Shown piece by piece: positions 1 to 9,013 of a stretch of 64,000 nt of DNA (its first letter is position 1; every line of letters starts with the position of its first letter). The position numbers and the translations under genes were made by a program. The notes beneath the pieces were generated by a model. That model did no database searches. It had not been told where the DNA came from and was given only the letters and a program-made list of their open reading frames with translations. Origin of the DNA: Phoenicibacter congonensis (GTDB taxonomy: Bacteria > Actinomycetota > Coriobacteriia > Coriobacteriales > Eggerthellaceae); the NCBI RefSeq assembly GCF_900169485.1, contig NZ_LT821227.1, forward strand, positions 1,054,001 to 1,118,000, given 5' to 3'.

Positions 1-811
1 AGGCAACCACAACAGCTCCATTGTCCTCGATTGCTTTTATTACTTTTTGTGCACCGCCGCCTGATGGAGAGCCTGTAACAAGGATTCTTGGTTTTTTACC
101 AAAATTTTGCCCCGCAGCATATTCCTCTTCAATTCTGTCTGCAAGTTCATCAATTCGATCTTTAATTGAATCAATGTCCATACTAAAACCAGAGCCATAT
201 GCGGCATTAACAATGTCTAAACCACTGCAAGGAGCTGGGTCATTCTTCATCAAATATTGCAAGCGCATGAGTGATTTTGTAATCTCATTGCGCTTGTGAA
301 TTGCTTCGCGAATTTTATCTTCGGTGATTGTTACTCCAAAGGTTTCTTCGAGTTTTTCTTTAAACTTGATAATTTCTTCGCGGTATTTTTTGATGCCTTC
401 TTCGTTTTGTTTGTGTGGCAACTCCATAACATAGACTGGTTTGTCTTTTGCCAAAATCTCATACATCTTTTTCTTGCCATCACAAGTTGTCTCTCCAACA
501 ATGAGGTCAGAAAAATAAAAGAATGGGCATTTGTCGGTAATGGCAAAGCCATAACTTGATTTAATGAGCGGACAAAGGTTTCTAGGAAGAACCTTTTCTG
601 CATCTGGAATTGTTTCATCAGAAAGTGAGCATAGTCCAACAACTGCAGCGCCCATAGCGTCTGCAATCTCTTTCGGCAAGAAAGTGCAAAACACACCCAC
701 ACAAGGAACACCTTCATCCTTTAATTTTTTAATTGCCAAAAATGAATTCTGACGTTGCTCAGCAAACTCATTAAAGATTTCAGGTAACTCTCTCTTTAAT
801 TCAACTGTCAT
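1..811 (-). CDS. 2-hydroxyacyl-CoA dehydratase-like protein (YjiM / double-cubane cluster protein family), partial
   Basis: The frame reads from an ATG at 811 to the window edge without a stop, giving 269 residues; the C-terminal part is missing. The protein belongs to the HgdB/YjiM family (COG1775). These iron-sulfur proteins are reduced by an ATP-driven activase to very low potential. Conserved-looking cysteines are at residues 37, 42, 61, 80, 95 and 110, and a Rossmann-like strand with the motif RILVTGSPSGG lies near the cut end. The partner activase gene lies directly upstream on the same strand. YjiM/YjiL pairs are related to the double-cubane cluster protein and its reductase, whose physiological substrate is unknown. 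A true 2-hydroxyacyl-CoA dehydratase normally has two different large subunits. Only one is visible here, which favours the YjiM/DCCP reading, but the second could lie outside the window. Confidence 0.8.
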   Translation of the reverse strand, partial: MTVELKRELPEIFNEFAEQRQNSFLAIKKLKDEGVPCVGVFCTFLPKEIADAMGAAVVGLCSLSDETIPDAEKVLPRNLCPLIKSSYGFAITDKCPFFYFSDLIVGETTCDGKKKMYEILAKDKPVYVMELPHKQNEEGIKKYREEIIKFKEKLEETFGVTITEDKIREAIHKRNEITKSLMRLQYLMKNDPAPCSGLDIVNAAYGSGFSMDIDSIKDRIDELADRIEEEYAAGQNFGKKPRILVTGSPSGGGAQKVIKAIEDNGAVVVA

Positions 812-890
812 GTTAATACCTTTCAAATATCCTAGATTTTGCGCAAATTTATAAGCCTGGCGCGCACTCAGGCATAATTAACCTTTAAAT

Positions 891-1661
891 TTAGTTGTGT
901 TGTTTGTTCAGACGTTTTTGCCCTAGCACTGCAGCACCCAAAGCCCCATTAAATTGACACAGTGGGCTTGTGTGAAGTTCTTTAACCCCTAAGAATTTAG
1001 TTAGCACAGCTTGAAAAGTTTTTGACTTCGCAAGTCCACCTGAAAAGAAAATTACAGGATCTTTTGGCATTAGGCGTTGGGCGAAAATTGCAGTTCGCCT
1101 ACAAATGGAATAAATGCAGCCTAAAGCAATATCCCTAGAAGGTGTGTCTTGCGCAAGTAAACCAATAATTTCGCTCTCAGCAAAAACTGCACACATGCTG
1201 TTAATCGTGACGGGTTCAGCACCTTTCACGAAATCATCAATTTCGTCAACGGAACTTCCTACTCGATTCATAACCATTTCAACAAAACGACCAGTGCCAG
1301 CTGCACATTTATCATTCATGAGAAAATCTTTTACATTATGGTTCTCATCCAGTGCAATTACTTTGCTGTCTTGACCACCAACGTCGATAACGAAATTGCA
1401 CTCAGGGCAAAGATAACCTGCACCAGCACCATGGCAAGCTATTTCTGTCATAGACTTGTCGGCTTTGTCCAAAAGTGAGCGACCATATCCAGTTGACATT
1501 ACAAAACCAACTTCTGGAGAATAAAGCTCATCATAAAGGCTTGTTATAACCTTTACTGGTCGAACACCACTTGGCTCTAATCGTTTTGTAATTATGTTTT
1601 CGCCATCAAATAGTATGGCCTTTGTCGTTGTCGACCCTGAATCAATACCCAATGTGAGCAA
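891..1661 (-). CDS. Acyl-CoA dehydratase activase / YjiL-type ATPase
   Basis: A 256-residue protein of the BadF/BadG/BcrA/BcrD (HgdC) ASKHA family. Such proteins form homodimers bridged by one [4Fe-4S] cluster and use ATP to push a low-potential electron into the partner protein. The phosphate loop GIDSGSTTTK is at the N-terminus and VGGQDSK near residue 95. Candidate cluster ligands are C119 in DKCAAGTGRF and C157 in NSMCAVFAESE. The TTG start at 1661 is supported by a GGAGG Shine-Dalgarno six bases upstream. It is followed after 79 bp by the YjiM-like gene, forming a two-gene unit. Length is normal for the family (about 255-270). Confidence 0.88.
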   Translation of the reverse strand: MLTLGIDSGSTTTKAILFDGENIITKRLEPSGVRPVKVITSLYDELYSPEVGFVMSTGYGRSLLDKADKSMTEIACHGAGAGYLCPECNFVIDVGGQDSKVIALDENHNVKDFLMNDKCAAGTGRFVEMVMNRVGSSVDEIDDFVKGAEPVTINSMCAVFAESEIIGLLAQDTPSRDIALGCIYSICRRTAIFAQRLMPKDPVIFFSGGLAKSKTFQAVLTKFLGVKELHTSPLCQFNGALGAAVLGQKRLNKQHN

Positions 1662-1785
1662 GTTAGCCTCCAGCTAATTAAATGCTTAAAAATTACAGGT
1701 TTGTTTAAAGGGCAGTAAAAGACGTTCGCTTTTCATCGAACAGGCAGAAAATACAGCAAATTTAACAATCAATATTTACAGATAT

Positions 1786-1799
1786 TAATCAATTGATTA
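1786..1799. promoter_or_regulatory. Perfect 14-bp palindrome, candidate operator
   Basis: TAATCAATTGATTA is a perfect inverted repeat about 125 bp upstream of the activase start. Its core resembles the repeat in front of the second degV gene (8972-8993). Its role as a regulator site is inferred from position and symmetry only. Confidence 0.35.
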
Positions 1800-1942
1800 C
1801 TTTTTTATATCACATAGAAACCTAGAGAAATTAGAAAATTCTTAAAACTTATCGCGATAACATTTAAAATCACTTGAAATGATTAAGTTTTCCCTGCTAG
1901 ACGCCAGATTTACCGTTCACCGAAAACATTTAAAATTTGTTT

Positions 1943-1960
1943 GACAAATAATGTTTTGTC
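1943..1960. promoter_or_regulatory. Inverted repeat GACAAA-N6-TTTGTC
   Basis: Six-base perfect arms separated by six bases, followed by another TTTTTGTC. Could be an operator or a short hairpin. No function can be assigned. Confidence 0.3.
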
Positions 1961-2168
1961 TTTTTGTCACTTTTACTTGATTTGAATAGTTAAATAAATT
2001 GCATCTATCAATTTTTTAGTCAATAAAGATCGAAAAATTGGTTACCCAGAGAATTTATTTATAAAAAGAGCTTAACCAGATTTAATAAAAAAGCTATCGT
2101 CGATAAACTTTACTCGCCTGGCTATGATGTTTAAAGTGCTTGCCTTGATAAACTTAAAGTAGTGATAT

Positions 2169-2837
2169 TTAAAATGTTCTTTCGTTGAATTCTTTTGAAA
2201 TCAATTCAACAAGAAGATTTGCTAATTCTGCTTTTGTGCCACTCTTAAAATCAGTCGTAGAAGAGTCTGTGACAATTGTTGCAGAAGTGTCGTCTTTGCC
2301 AAAAACTTTGCCTTCACTCACATCATTTGCGACAATCATGTCACAAGATTTTGATTTCAACTTTGATTTCGCGTTGTCAATGACACTATTTGTTTCAGCA
2401 CAAAAACCGACTACATACTGGTTTTCATTTTTAAGTTTGCTTAATGTTTTTAGAATGTCTGGATTTTTTGTTAGCTCGATGCAAGAAAGTTTTTTGTCAT
2501 CTTTTTCTTTTTTAAGCTTTGAATCAAATTTATGTTTCGGTCGATAGTCGCAAACTGCGGCACAGCAAATTGCAATGTCGGCACTATCAAACTCGTTTTT
2601 GCAAGCTTCAAACATTTCTCGAGCAGATTCGATGATGATAACTCTTTCTGCTGAATCATATTTGATGCTCACTGGACCTGTCACGACACACACATTTGCT
2701 CCAGCTCTAGAAAATGCATCACTGAGTGCCTTCCCCATTTTGCCTGAAGAAAAATTTGATATGTAGCGCACTGGATCTATGCGCTCGACAGTGGGTCCAG
2801 ATGTAATTAACACTCTTTTATTTTTTAGATTGAACAT
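2169..2837 (-). CDS. coaB: Phosphopantothenate-cysteine ligase, stand-alone CoaB
   Basis: A 222-residue protein matching only the synthetase half of the usual CoaBC bifunctional enzyme. It joins 4'-phosphopantothenate to cysteine using a nucleotide triphosphate, in coenzyme A synthesis. Visible motifs are the N-terminal VLITSGPTVE, the dimer/nucleotide motif SNFSSGKMG, AAVCDYRP (usually AAVADYRP), LTKNPDIL and VGFCAETN. The decarboxylase is encoded separately 111 bp upstream (coaC). Split enzymes are known, for example in streptococci and enterococci. The Shine-Dalgarno before the ATG at 2837 is weak. Confidence 0.9.
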   Translation of the reverse strand: MFNLKNKRVLITSGPTVERIDPVRYISNFSSGKMGKALSDAFSRAGANVCVVTGPVSIKYDSAERVIIIESAREMFEACKNEFDSADIAICCAAVCDYRPKHKFDSKLKKEKDDKKLSCIELTKNPDILKTLSKLKNENQYVVGFCAETNSVIDNAKSKLKSKSCDMIVANDVSEGKVFGKDDTSATIVTDSSTTDFKSGTKAELANLLVELISKEFNERTF

Positions 2838-2948
2838 AATAAAGTGCCGTAATTTTTTTAATAATTTATTCAGATTATCATTCTTACAAAAAAATTTTTA
2901 AAATGCAAAAACTGAAAAGCTAGATTCTGCGTTGCATAGAAATTGAAT

Positions 2949-3485
2949 TTATAAATGATTTAAGCAACAAGCGATGATTTCATCGACACTCGCTAGCTTT
3001 CCTTTGCCCACGTCTCCACAAGCAAGCAGGCCTTCATCAGGTTCAAGAATTGTCATTCCACGGTTTTTGAGCTTGCTCAAATTTTCTTGGGTTGCAGGAT
3101 TTTCTAGCATTATCGAATTCATTGCCGGCGCTAAAATAATTGGGCATGTAGCAGCTAATGCACATGCGGTTAGTGCGTTGTCGGCAATTCCATTGGCAAT
3201 TTTTGCAATTGTGTTAGCACTTGCGGGTGCGATTAGAAACAAATCAGAATTCTGTCCACACTTTATGTGCGCATTAGGTGAAGTTGGGTCAGTGAAAAGG
3301 TCACTAACAACGTGATTTTGTGACAAACTTCTCCACGTTATGTCTCCCACAAATTTTAGTGCAGAAGGTGTTGCGACCACAGTTACGTTGTGCCCTGCCT
3401 TCATTAATCCACGAACAACATCGCATGTTTTGTATGTTGAGATTGAGCCTGTTACTCCTACTAAAATGGTTTTTGAATCTCCCAT
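2949..3485 (-). CDS. coaC: Phosphopantothenoylcysteine decarboxylase, stand-alone CoaC
   Basis: A 178-residue flavoprotein that decarboxylates phosphopantothenoylcysteine to 4'-phosphopantetheine with FMN. It shows the N-terminal GVTGSIS flavin-binding start, a histidine in HIKCGQNSD at the place of the catalytic His, the PASANTIAKIANGIADN motif, PAMN, and the C-terminal substrate-clamp cysteine in ACGDVGKGKL. GAGGAG precedes the ATG at 3485. It is the upstream partner of coaB, and the RluA gene ends 16 bp before its start, so the genes probably share a transcript. Confidence 0.92.
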   Translation of the reverse strand: MGDSKTILVGVTGSISTYKTCDVVRGLMKAGHNVTVVATPSALKFVGDITWRSLSQNHVVSDLFTDPTSPNAHIKCGQNSDLFLIAPASANTIAKIANGIADNALTACALAATCPIILAPAMNSIMLENPATQENLSKLKNRGMTILEPDEGLLACGDVGKGKLASVDEIIACCLNHL

Positions 3486-3501
3486 ATTCTCCTCTTATTT
3501 C

Positions 3502-4512
3502 TTAAAGCAGTGAAGAATAATTCTCATATGCATCGGTTATCTCAAACATACGTTCTTTGATGCATAAAAGCGTGTTGCGGAGGTCTTTTGGCAGAGCGTC
3601 TTCAAAAGATAGGTGATCATTTGTTATCGGATGATTAAATTCAAGGTGAGTCGAGTGCAAAAACTGCCTTGTAAGACCTAGTGATGCCGATTTTGCCTTT
3701 GGAGCATATGATTTGTAAAGCTGGTCGCCAACAACAGGATGCTTAATAAACTGCATATGAACTCTAATTTGATGAGTTCTTCCTGTTAAAAGCTTACATT
3801 CAAGCAATGTATAGCCATCATCGTTTGTTGCTGATGAAAACCTGGCTAGTGTGTTAAATGTAGTTATTGCGTCGCGTGCTCCAGGCCCCTCTCCCACTAC
3901 CATTTTTGTGCGATGAGTAGTGTGTCGTCTGATTGGAGCCGAAATCTTTGCGTTATTATCCCTGATTATTCCATGCACTAAAGCTAGATAGCGTCTGTCA
4001 ATTTCTCTTTTTCTAATTTGTTCGATTAGCGCCTCGCCAGCCTCATTAGTTTTAGCACAAATCATCAATCCTGATGTGTGCGCATCAAGCCTGTGGACAA
4101 TCCCAGGTCTGTCTTCGTTTCCTTGACACAAGCAAAGCCCGTCTTTTCCATAACGCTGAACAAGTGCATGCATTAGCGTGCGTTTCTGCGCATCATTGCT
4201 TGGATGAGTTATCAAATCAGCTTGTTTCGAAATAACTAGAATGTGTTCATCTTCAAATCGGATGTCAAGCGGAATCAATTCATCTATTTGGTCTGCATCT
4301 TTATTGGCTGTTTGCACAAATGAAATAACATCATCACTTGAGACAATGTAGTTTTTCTTGACTAAGTTGTTATTGACTAGTACCTGCTTGTTTGCAACAG
4401 CCTTGGCTGCAGCACTTCTGCTTGAAAAGAAACCACAATTAAATAACACAAGATCTATTCTTAAATTAGAATCATTGGGAGTTACATAATATGTTTCAGG
4501 CAATGTATCCAA
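3502..4512 (-). CDS. RluA-family 23S rRNA pseudouridine synthase (RluD-like)
   Basis: A 336-residue protein with an N-terminal S4 RNA-binding domain (about residues 18-75) and a pseudouridine synthase domain. The catalytic aspartate lies in RPGIVHRLDAHTSG, and GRTHQIRVHMQ closes the active site. It isomerises uridine to pseudouridine in structured RNA, most likely 23S rRNA; the exact position cannot be told from sequence. The TTG start at 4512 has GGGGA upstream. It follows lspA by 5 bp; lspA-rluD pairing is common in Gram-positive bacteria. Confidence 0.9.
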   Translation of the reverse strand: MDTLPETYYVTPNDSNLRIDLVLFNCGFFSSRSAAAKAVANKQVLVNNNLVKKNYIVSSDDVISFVQTANKDADQIDELIPLDIRFEDEHILVISKQADLITHPSNDAQKRTLMHALVQRYGKDGLCLCQGNEDRPGIVHRLDAHTSGLMICAKTNEAGEALIEQIRKREIDRRYLALVHGIIRDNNAKISAPIRRHTTHRTKMVVGEGPGARDAITTFNTLARFSSATNDDGYTLLECKLLTGRTHQIRVHMQFIKHPVVGDQLYKSYAPKAKSASLGLTRQFLHSTHLEFNHPITNDHLSFEDALPKDLRNTLLCIKERMFEITDAYENYSSLL

Positions 4513-4517
4513 GCTAA

Positions 4518-5000
4518 TTATCCCCTTTTGTTGAAAAAAAGCATGTTAATACAAAGCAGAACAACGCCAATTGTTATCGCACAGTCTGCAACATTAAAAA
4601 CGGGATAATCAATAAAAACAACTTCAATCATGTCAACTACATAGCCATTGATAAATCTGTCTATTGCATTTCCGAGGCCCCCAGCAAAAATTAGTGAGCA
4701 TGAAATGACCATTAGCGCATTTGTGTTGTTTGAGTTAAACATGACAAAGCACAAAATGAAAATACAAACAACGAGTCCGAGGACTACAAGCCCGTTTGTC
4801 CAATCGCCAAACATCCCCCAAGCAGCACCAGTGTTGTGAACGAGCGTTAACTGTAAAACTCCAGGGATTAAAGTTGAAAAAGTCTCTCCAACTTGGTGAG
4901 CGTTTGCCAACTGTTTAGTAAATTGATCAATGAGCATCACAATAGCAGCAATCACTAGGAAAGCTGCCACTGTGATAATTCTTTTTTTACTGCCTTCCAT
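4518..5000 (-). CDS. lspA: Lipoprotein signal peptidase (signal peptidase II)
   Basis: A 160-residue membrane aspartic protease with four predicted transmembrane helices. It removes the signal peptide of diacylglyceryl-modified prolipoproteins at the outer face of the membrane. The two catalytic aspartates sit in the conserved blocks GNAIDRFINGYVVDM and FNVADCAITIG. The ATG at 5000 lies only 3 bp after the ileS stop, so the two are cotranscribed, as in many bacteria. Confidence 0.95.
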   Translation of the reverse strand: MEGSKKRIITVAAFLVIAAIVMLIDQFTKQLANAHQVGETFSTLIPGVLQLTLVHNTGAAWGMFGDWTNGLVVLGLVVCIFILCFVMFNSNNTNALMVISCSLIFAGGLGNAIDRFINGYVVDMIEVVFIDYPVFNVADCAITIGVVLLCINMLFFNKRG

Positions 5001-5003
5001 GTG

Positions 5004-7835
5004 TTAGCCAAGAACATGTGCACAGCGAGGGCAAACGTCAGCGTGTTCACCTTCTCCGGAAAGTTCAGTGTAGTTCCAGCAGCGTGGGCATTTAGCCAAA
5101 TTTGTTCTATCAACTTTTGCAGTTGTTTCGTCAACGTTTTCGACAACAAACTCAACTTCAGCGCAAATCAAGAGGTCGGCAATGACGCTCTTGTCAAATT
5201 TTGCAGCTATGTTCATTTGTTCTTGGCTGAGCGTTACAGTCACTTTAGCTTCTTGACTTTTCTTTATCGTTCCATTGCCGCGAGCAACCTCAATTGCCTT
5301 AGTGGCAGCGTCGCGAATTTCAAACAATGTTTTAAAGTCGTCAAGGACCTCGTTTGCTTCATTTTCGGGAATTTCCGGCGTGAAATTCTTAGCATTAGGC
5401 CAACCAGCAAGCTGAACAGAGACTGGCCTTTCTTGTTCTTTTAGGCCTTCTGGCCAAAAGCCCCAAACTTCTTCTGTGGTAAAGCTCAAAATAGGACTTA
5501 GCACGCGCACAAGGACGTCTAACACATTTTCAAGAACTGTTTGAACAGCACGACGACGGGGTGAGTTAGCGGCTTCAGAATATAGGCGGTCTTTTGCGAC
5601 ATCCATGTATATTGCACTCAAGTCATTGTTTACAAATTCATAAAGTACACGATATACATAGTGGAATTTATAGTTTTCATATGCTTTGTTGACATCGTTT
5701 AAAACTTCTGCCAATTTTGCCATAACCCATTTGTCAATTGGCTCAAGATCGTCATAGGAAGTTACACGATCGGCAGGTGTAAAGTCGTCCAGGTTGCCAA
5801 GCAGGAAACGGAAAATGTTTCTGAACTTACGATAGGCATCTGAAGTGCGTTGCAAGATTGAGTCAGAGATGCTCACATCTTGAGAATAATCAACGCTTGA
5901 CACCCACATGCGCAAAACATCAGCACCAACTTTGTTCACAACTTCGCTTGGGTCCACACCATTTCCAAGCGATTTACTCATTTTGCGGCCTTTTTCATCG
6001 ACTGTAAAGCCACAGTGCATAACCGATTTGTATGGTGCTCGACCATATGCACCAACTGAAGTTAAAAGCGAAGATTGGAACCATCCACGATGCTGATCAG
6101 AACCTTCAAGATACATGTCGGCAGGCCATGTTAGGCCTTCGTTTGCACGATGTTTTAGAACAGAATCGTGGGACACTCCGCTTTCCCACCAAACATCCAG
6201 GATGTCTTTTTCAGGAATGAGCTCTTCACATCCACAGTGTTCACATTTAACTCCAGCTGGGAGATATTCACTTGGCTTCTTTGTAAACCAAGCATCGGCT
6301 CCCTCTGTGTTAAAGAGATTAATCACTGCATCAAATGTTTCCTCTGTGGCAATTGTTTCTCCGCATTTTGCGCACTTAAACACAGGGATAGGAACACCCC
6401 AGCTTCTTTGGCGAGAAATGCACCAGTCTGGTCTGTCTTCAACCATTGCACCAATTCTGTTTGAAGCCCATTCAGGAATCCATTTGACGTTGTTGTCAAT
6501 TTCATCCTTTGCTTTTTTGCGAAGGCCAGTCTTATCCATAGAAACAAACCATTGATCAGTAGCTCTAAAGATAACAGGCTCGTGACATCTCCAGCAATGA
6601 GGATAGCTGTGAGTGATGCTAACTTTTGCAACGAGAGTGCCCTGCTCTTCTAACCATTCAATAATTTTTGGATTTGAGTCATCAGTCGAAAGACCTGCGA
6701 ATTGACCTGCTTCTTCAGTCAAAATGCCATCATCATCAACTGGCATGAGAGTTGCAACTCCTTCAAATTGCGATGCAACAACATAGTCTTCGACGCCGTG
6801 TCCAGGGGCAGTGTGAACACATCCTGTGCCTGAGTCAAGCGTTACATGATCGCCATAAATGACTTTACCCTTCAAATCTTGACGGATTGGGCAAGTGTAT
6901 GTGAGACCGCAAAGAGAAACACCGTCGGTGGTTACAACTTCTCCATTTGAGTCTTTTGCAAGTGTATAACCTTTCCAGCCTGCGACTTCAGCAACTGTTT
7001 CAACAAGCTCTTTTGCCATGAGCATTGCCTTGTCTCCAAGAATAACCATGACGTATTCTGCTGTTGGTGCAAGGGAGACAGCTGTGTTTGCAGGAAGAGT
7101 CCAAGGAGTCGTGGTCCAAATCAGAACACAAGGTGTTTTGTCTTTTGCATCCGTTTCAGCAAATTGCTTTGGTGTTTCGTCCAAAACAAAATTTACATAA
7201 ATTGAAGGAGATGTCTCATCACCATATTCAATTTCGGCTTCTGCAAGAGCTGTGTGACAGCGGCTGCACCAGTGAATTGGCTTGCGTCCACGATAAATTG
7301 ATCCATCGAGGTACATTTTTTTGAAAATTTCAACATTTCCAGATTCGTAGTTTGGTGTAAATGTGAGATATGGATGATCCCAATCGGCGTTAACACCAAG
7401 GCGTTTAAAGCCTTCGCGTTGCAAGTCTACACATTTAACAGCCCAATCATGGCAAAGCGAGCGTACCTCTGATTGAGGCATGCTTTTCATTTTTTCTGTG
7501 CCCAACTGCTTTTCGATGATGTGCTCAATCGGTTGGCCGTGGCAATCCCAGCCGGGAACATATGGTGTGTAATAGCCACGCTGAGCATGTGACTTGATGA
7601 CAAAATCTTTGAGAATTTTATTAAATGCATGTCCAATGTGAATTGGTCCGTTTGCATACGGAGGTCCATCATGAAGAACAAAAGGCTCGCCGTCTTTGTT
7701 TTTCTCCAATACTTTTCCGTAAATGTCTTCCTCTTGCCACTTCTTCAAAATTTCTGGCTCGCGATGCGCTAGGTCTCCACGCATTGGAAAGTCAGTTTTA
7801 GGTAAATTCATCGTGTTTTTATAATTATCTGCCAT
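5004..7835 (-). CDS. ileS: Isoleucyl-tRNA synthetase
   Basis: A 943-residue class I synthetase that charges tRNA-Ile. The HIGH motif is in [12 protein letters not shown] and the KMSKS motif in [11 protein letters not shown]. The C-terminal zinc knuckle [10 protein letters not shown]...CPRC is typical of the bacterial eukaryote-unlike type. An upstream in-frame ATG exists at 7847, but the AGGAA Shine-Dalgarno overlaps it and fits the ATG at 7835. It heads the ileS-lspA-rluA-coaC-coaB row. The 5' region is only about 165 bp, and no T-box leader was recognised. Confidence 0.96.
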   Translation of the reverse strand: MADNYKNTMNLPKTDFPMRGDLAHREPEILKKWQEEDIYGKVLEKNKDGEPFVLHDGPPYANGPIHIGHAFNKILKDFVIKSHAQRGYYTPYVPGWDCHGQPIEHIIEKQLGTEKMKSMPQSEVRSLCHDWAVKCVDLQREGFKRLGVNADWDHPYLTFTPNYESGNVEIFKKMYLDGSIYRGRKPIHWCSRCHTALAEAEIEYGDETSPSIYVNFVLDETPKQFAETDAKDKTPCVLIWTTTPWTLPANTAVSLAPTAEYVMVILGDKAMLMAKELVETVAEVAGWKGYTLAKDSNGEVVTTDGVSLCGLTYTCPIRQDLKGKVIYGDHVTLDSGTGCVHTAPGHGVEDYVVASQFEGVATLMPVDDDGILTEEAGQFAGLSTDDSNPKIIEWLEEQGTLVAKVSITHSYPHCWRCHEPVIFRATDQWFVSMDKTGLRKKAKDEIDNNVKWIPEWASNRIGAMVEDRPDWCISRQRSWGVPIPVFKCAKCGETIATEETFDAVINLFNTEGADAWFTKKPSEYLPAGVKCEHCGCEELIPEKDILDVWWESGVSHDSVLKHRANEGLTWPADMYLEGSDQHRGWFQSSLLTSVGAYGRAPYKSVMHCGFTVDEKGRKMSKSLGNGVDPSEVVNKVGADVLRMWVSSVDYSQDVSISDSILQRTSDAYRKFRNIFRFLLGNLDDFTPADRVTSYDDLEPIDKWVMAKLAEVLNDVNKAYENYKFHYVYRVLYEFVNNDLSAIYMDVAKDRLYSEAANSPRRRAVQTVLENVLDVLVRVLSPILSFTTEEVWGFWPEGLKEQERPVSVQLAGWPNAKNFTPEIPENEANEVLDDFKTLFEIRDAATKAIEVARGNGTIKKSQEAKVTVTLSQEQMNIAAKFDKSVIADLLICAEVEFVVENVDETTAKVDRTNLAKCPRCWNYTELSGEGEHADVCPRCAHVLG

Positions 7836-7938
7836 TGTGTTCCTCATCTAGAATTCTTCAGAAATTTTCAAGCCATAAAAGTATACCGCTAATGCATATC
7901 AACACTATCTTAATGCGCTTGAATGTGAAGTTGAAATG

Positions 7939-7964
7939 TATAATCTTATTAATTTTGATAAGAT
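7939..7964 (+). promoter_or_regulatory. Promoter -10 box and overlapping inverted repeat upstream of degV
   Basis: TATAAT at 7939-7944 is followed directly by ATCTTAT-N8-ATAAGAT (7943-7964), placed 36 bp before the start codon at 8001. A clear -35 box was not found. The inverted repeat could be an operator or a 5' hairpin. A related repeat precedes the second degV gene. Confidence 0.5.
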
Positions 7965-8000
7965 AACATAGGCTAACTCGTGTTAAAGGAGCTAATTGCA

Positions 8001-8870
8001 ATGGCATTCAAAATTGTTACCGACACAAGTGCAAACTTAACTGATGAAATTGTCGAAAAATATGACTTGGCAGTTCTTCCACTCACTTTTATGATTGACG
8101 GTGTTCAGAGAAAATCCTACAACAAGCACGAAAAATCTAATCTTCCTGCTTTTTACAAAGAAATGCGCGAAGGAAAAGTTGTGACTACTTCTCTTCCAAA
8201 CTTGCAAGATTCAAAAAATGAACTCGAGGAAATTCTTAAAGAAGGAAATAATCTTCTCTACATCGGCTTTTCTTCAGGATTGTCGGGCACATACACTGCT
8301 ATTGACCTAATTCTAAAAGAACTCGCATCGTCATATGAAAACTCAAAAATCTATTCGGTCGACACTTTAGCTGCTGCTGCCGGACAAGGTTTGCTTGTGT
8401 GGACGGCTGCAGAAATGCGAGAAGATGGCAAATCTATTGAAGAAGTTTATCGTTGGGTTGAAGATAACAAATTCAAAGTTGCACACTGGTTTACCGTCGA
8501 CGATCTTCATTTCTTGGAAAGAGGAGGTCGTGTTTCAAAAACCGCTGCCTTTGCTGGCACAATGCTAAATATTAAACCTGTGTTGCATGTTGACAATGAA
8601 GGACACCTCATTCCCATGGAAAAAGTTCGTGGCCGCAAAAAGTCCATCGATGCGCTTGTAAAGCACATGGAAGACACAATGAATCGTCCCTATGACTACA
8701 AAGTTTTAATTTCCCACGGTGATTGCGAGGATGAGGCACAATTCTTGAAAGACAAAGTGATCGAGAAAACAGGAGTCAATAACGTTCATATCAATTGTCT
8801 CGATCCTGTAATTGGCGCCCATTCTGGTCCAGGCACGCTTGCTTTGTTTTTCTTTGCGGCTGGCAGATAG
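8001..8870 (+). CDS. DegV family fatty-acid-binding protein (FakB-like)
   Basis: A 289-residue DegV protein. Members bind one long-chain fatty acid, and some serve as the FakB subunit that presents the fatty acid to the kinase FakA for acyl-phosphate formation. The start MAFKIVTDTSANL, the TSLP motif near residue 62, GFSSGLSGTY and the C-terminal HSGPGTLALFF are typical. The ATG at 8001 has AAGGAG upstream; in-frame codons from 7980 are not needed. A terminator follows, so it is probably transcribed alone. No fakA is in the window, so the kinase role is inferred from the family. Confidence 0.92.
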   Translation: MAFKIVTDTSANLTDEIVEKYDLAVLPLTFMIDGVQRKSYNKHEKSNLPAFYKEMREGKVVTTSLPNLQDSKNELEEILKEGNNLLYIGFSSGLSGTYTAIDLILKELASSYENSKIYSVDTLAAAAGQGLLVWTAAEMREDGKSIEEVYRWVEDNKFKVAHWFTVDDLHFLERGGRVSKTAAFAGTMLNIKPVLHVDNEGHLIPMEKVRGRKKSIDALVKHMEDTMNRPYDYKVLISHGDCEDEAQFLKDKVIEKTGVNNVHINCLDPVIGAHSGPGTLALFFFAAGR

Positions 8871-8928
8871 TCTTGAACAATTATTATACAAGCGAAAGTA
8901 AACTGGATTTATTTGCTAACAAATTTGC

Positions 8929-8957
8929 GCAGCCGTTTAAGCGCGGCTGCTTTTTTA
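8929..8957 (+). terminator. Intrinsic terminator after degV
   Basis: GCAGCCG (8929-8935) pairs with CGGCTGC (8944-8950) around an 8-nt loop and is followed by TTTTTT. This ends the first degV transcript and separates it from the second. Confidence 0.85.
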
Positions 8958-8971
8958 TTATCTCAGCTTAA

Positions 8972-8993
8972 AATCTATCAAATTGATTAGATT
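8972..8993. promoter_or_regulatory. Inverted repeat AATCTA-N10-TAGATT upstream of second degV
   Basis: Perfect six-base arms with ATCAAATTGAT at the centre, located 20 bp before the TTG start. Length, outer arms (ATCT...AGAT) and position match the repeat before the first degV gene, suggesting a common regulator. The role is inferred. Confidence 0.4.
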
Positions 8994-9013
8994 AATGCTT
9001 TTTAGAGGTGTTC

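Larger units (their letters stand above)
1662..2168. other. 507-bp AT-rich intergenic region without a gene
   Basis: No plausible coding frame was seen. The stretch lies upstream of the activase gene and downstream of coaB, so it probably holds the promoter of the dehydratase/activase unit. It contains two palindromes (listed separately) and a 12-bp direct repeat, AACATTTAAAAT, at 1859-1870 and 1925-1936. No clear terminator for coaB was found. Confidence 0.6.

Noticed and set aside
331-717. A 128-residue minus-strand frame inside the YjiM-like gene
   Set aside because: It overlaps the real gene in another frame of the same strand; only the frame from 811 shows family motifs.
5001-5444. A 147-residue plus-strand frame opposite the ileS 3' end
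   Set aside because: It lies antisense to the conserved zinc-binding end of IleS and resembles no protein.
7848-8000. T-box riboswitch upstream of ileS
   Set aside because: The divergent gap is only about 165 bp and shows no T-box sequence or Stem I features.
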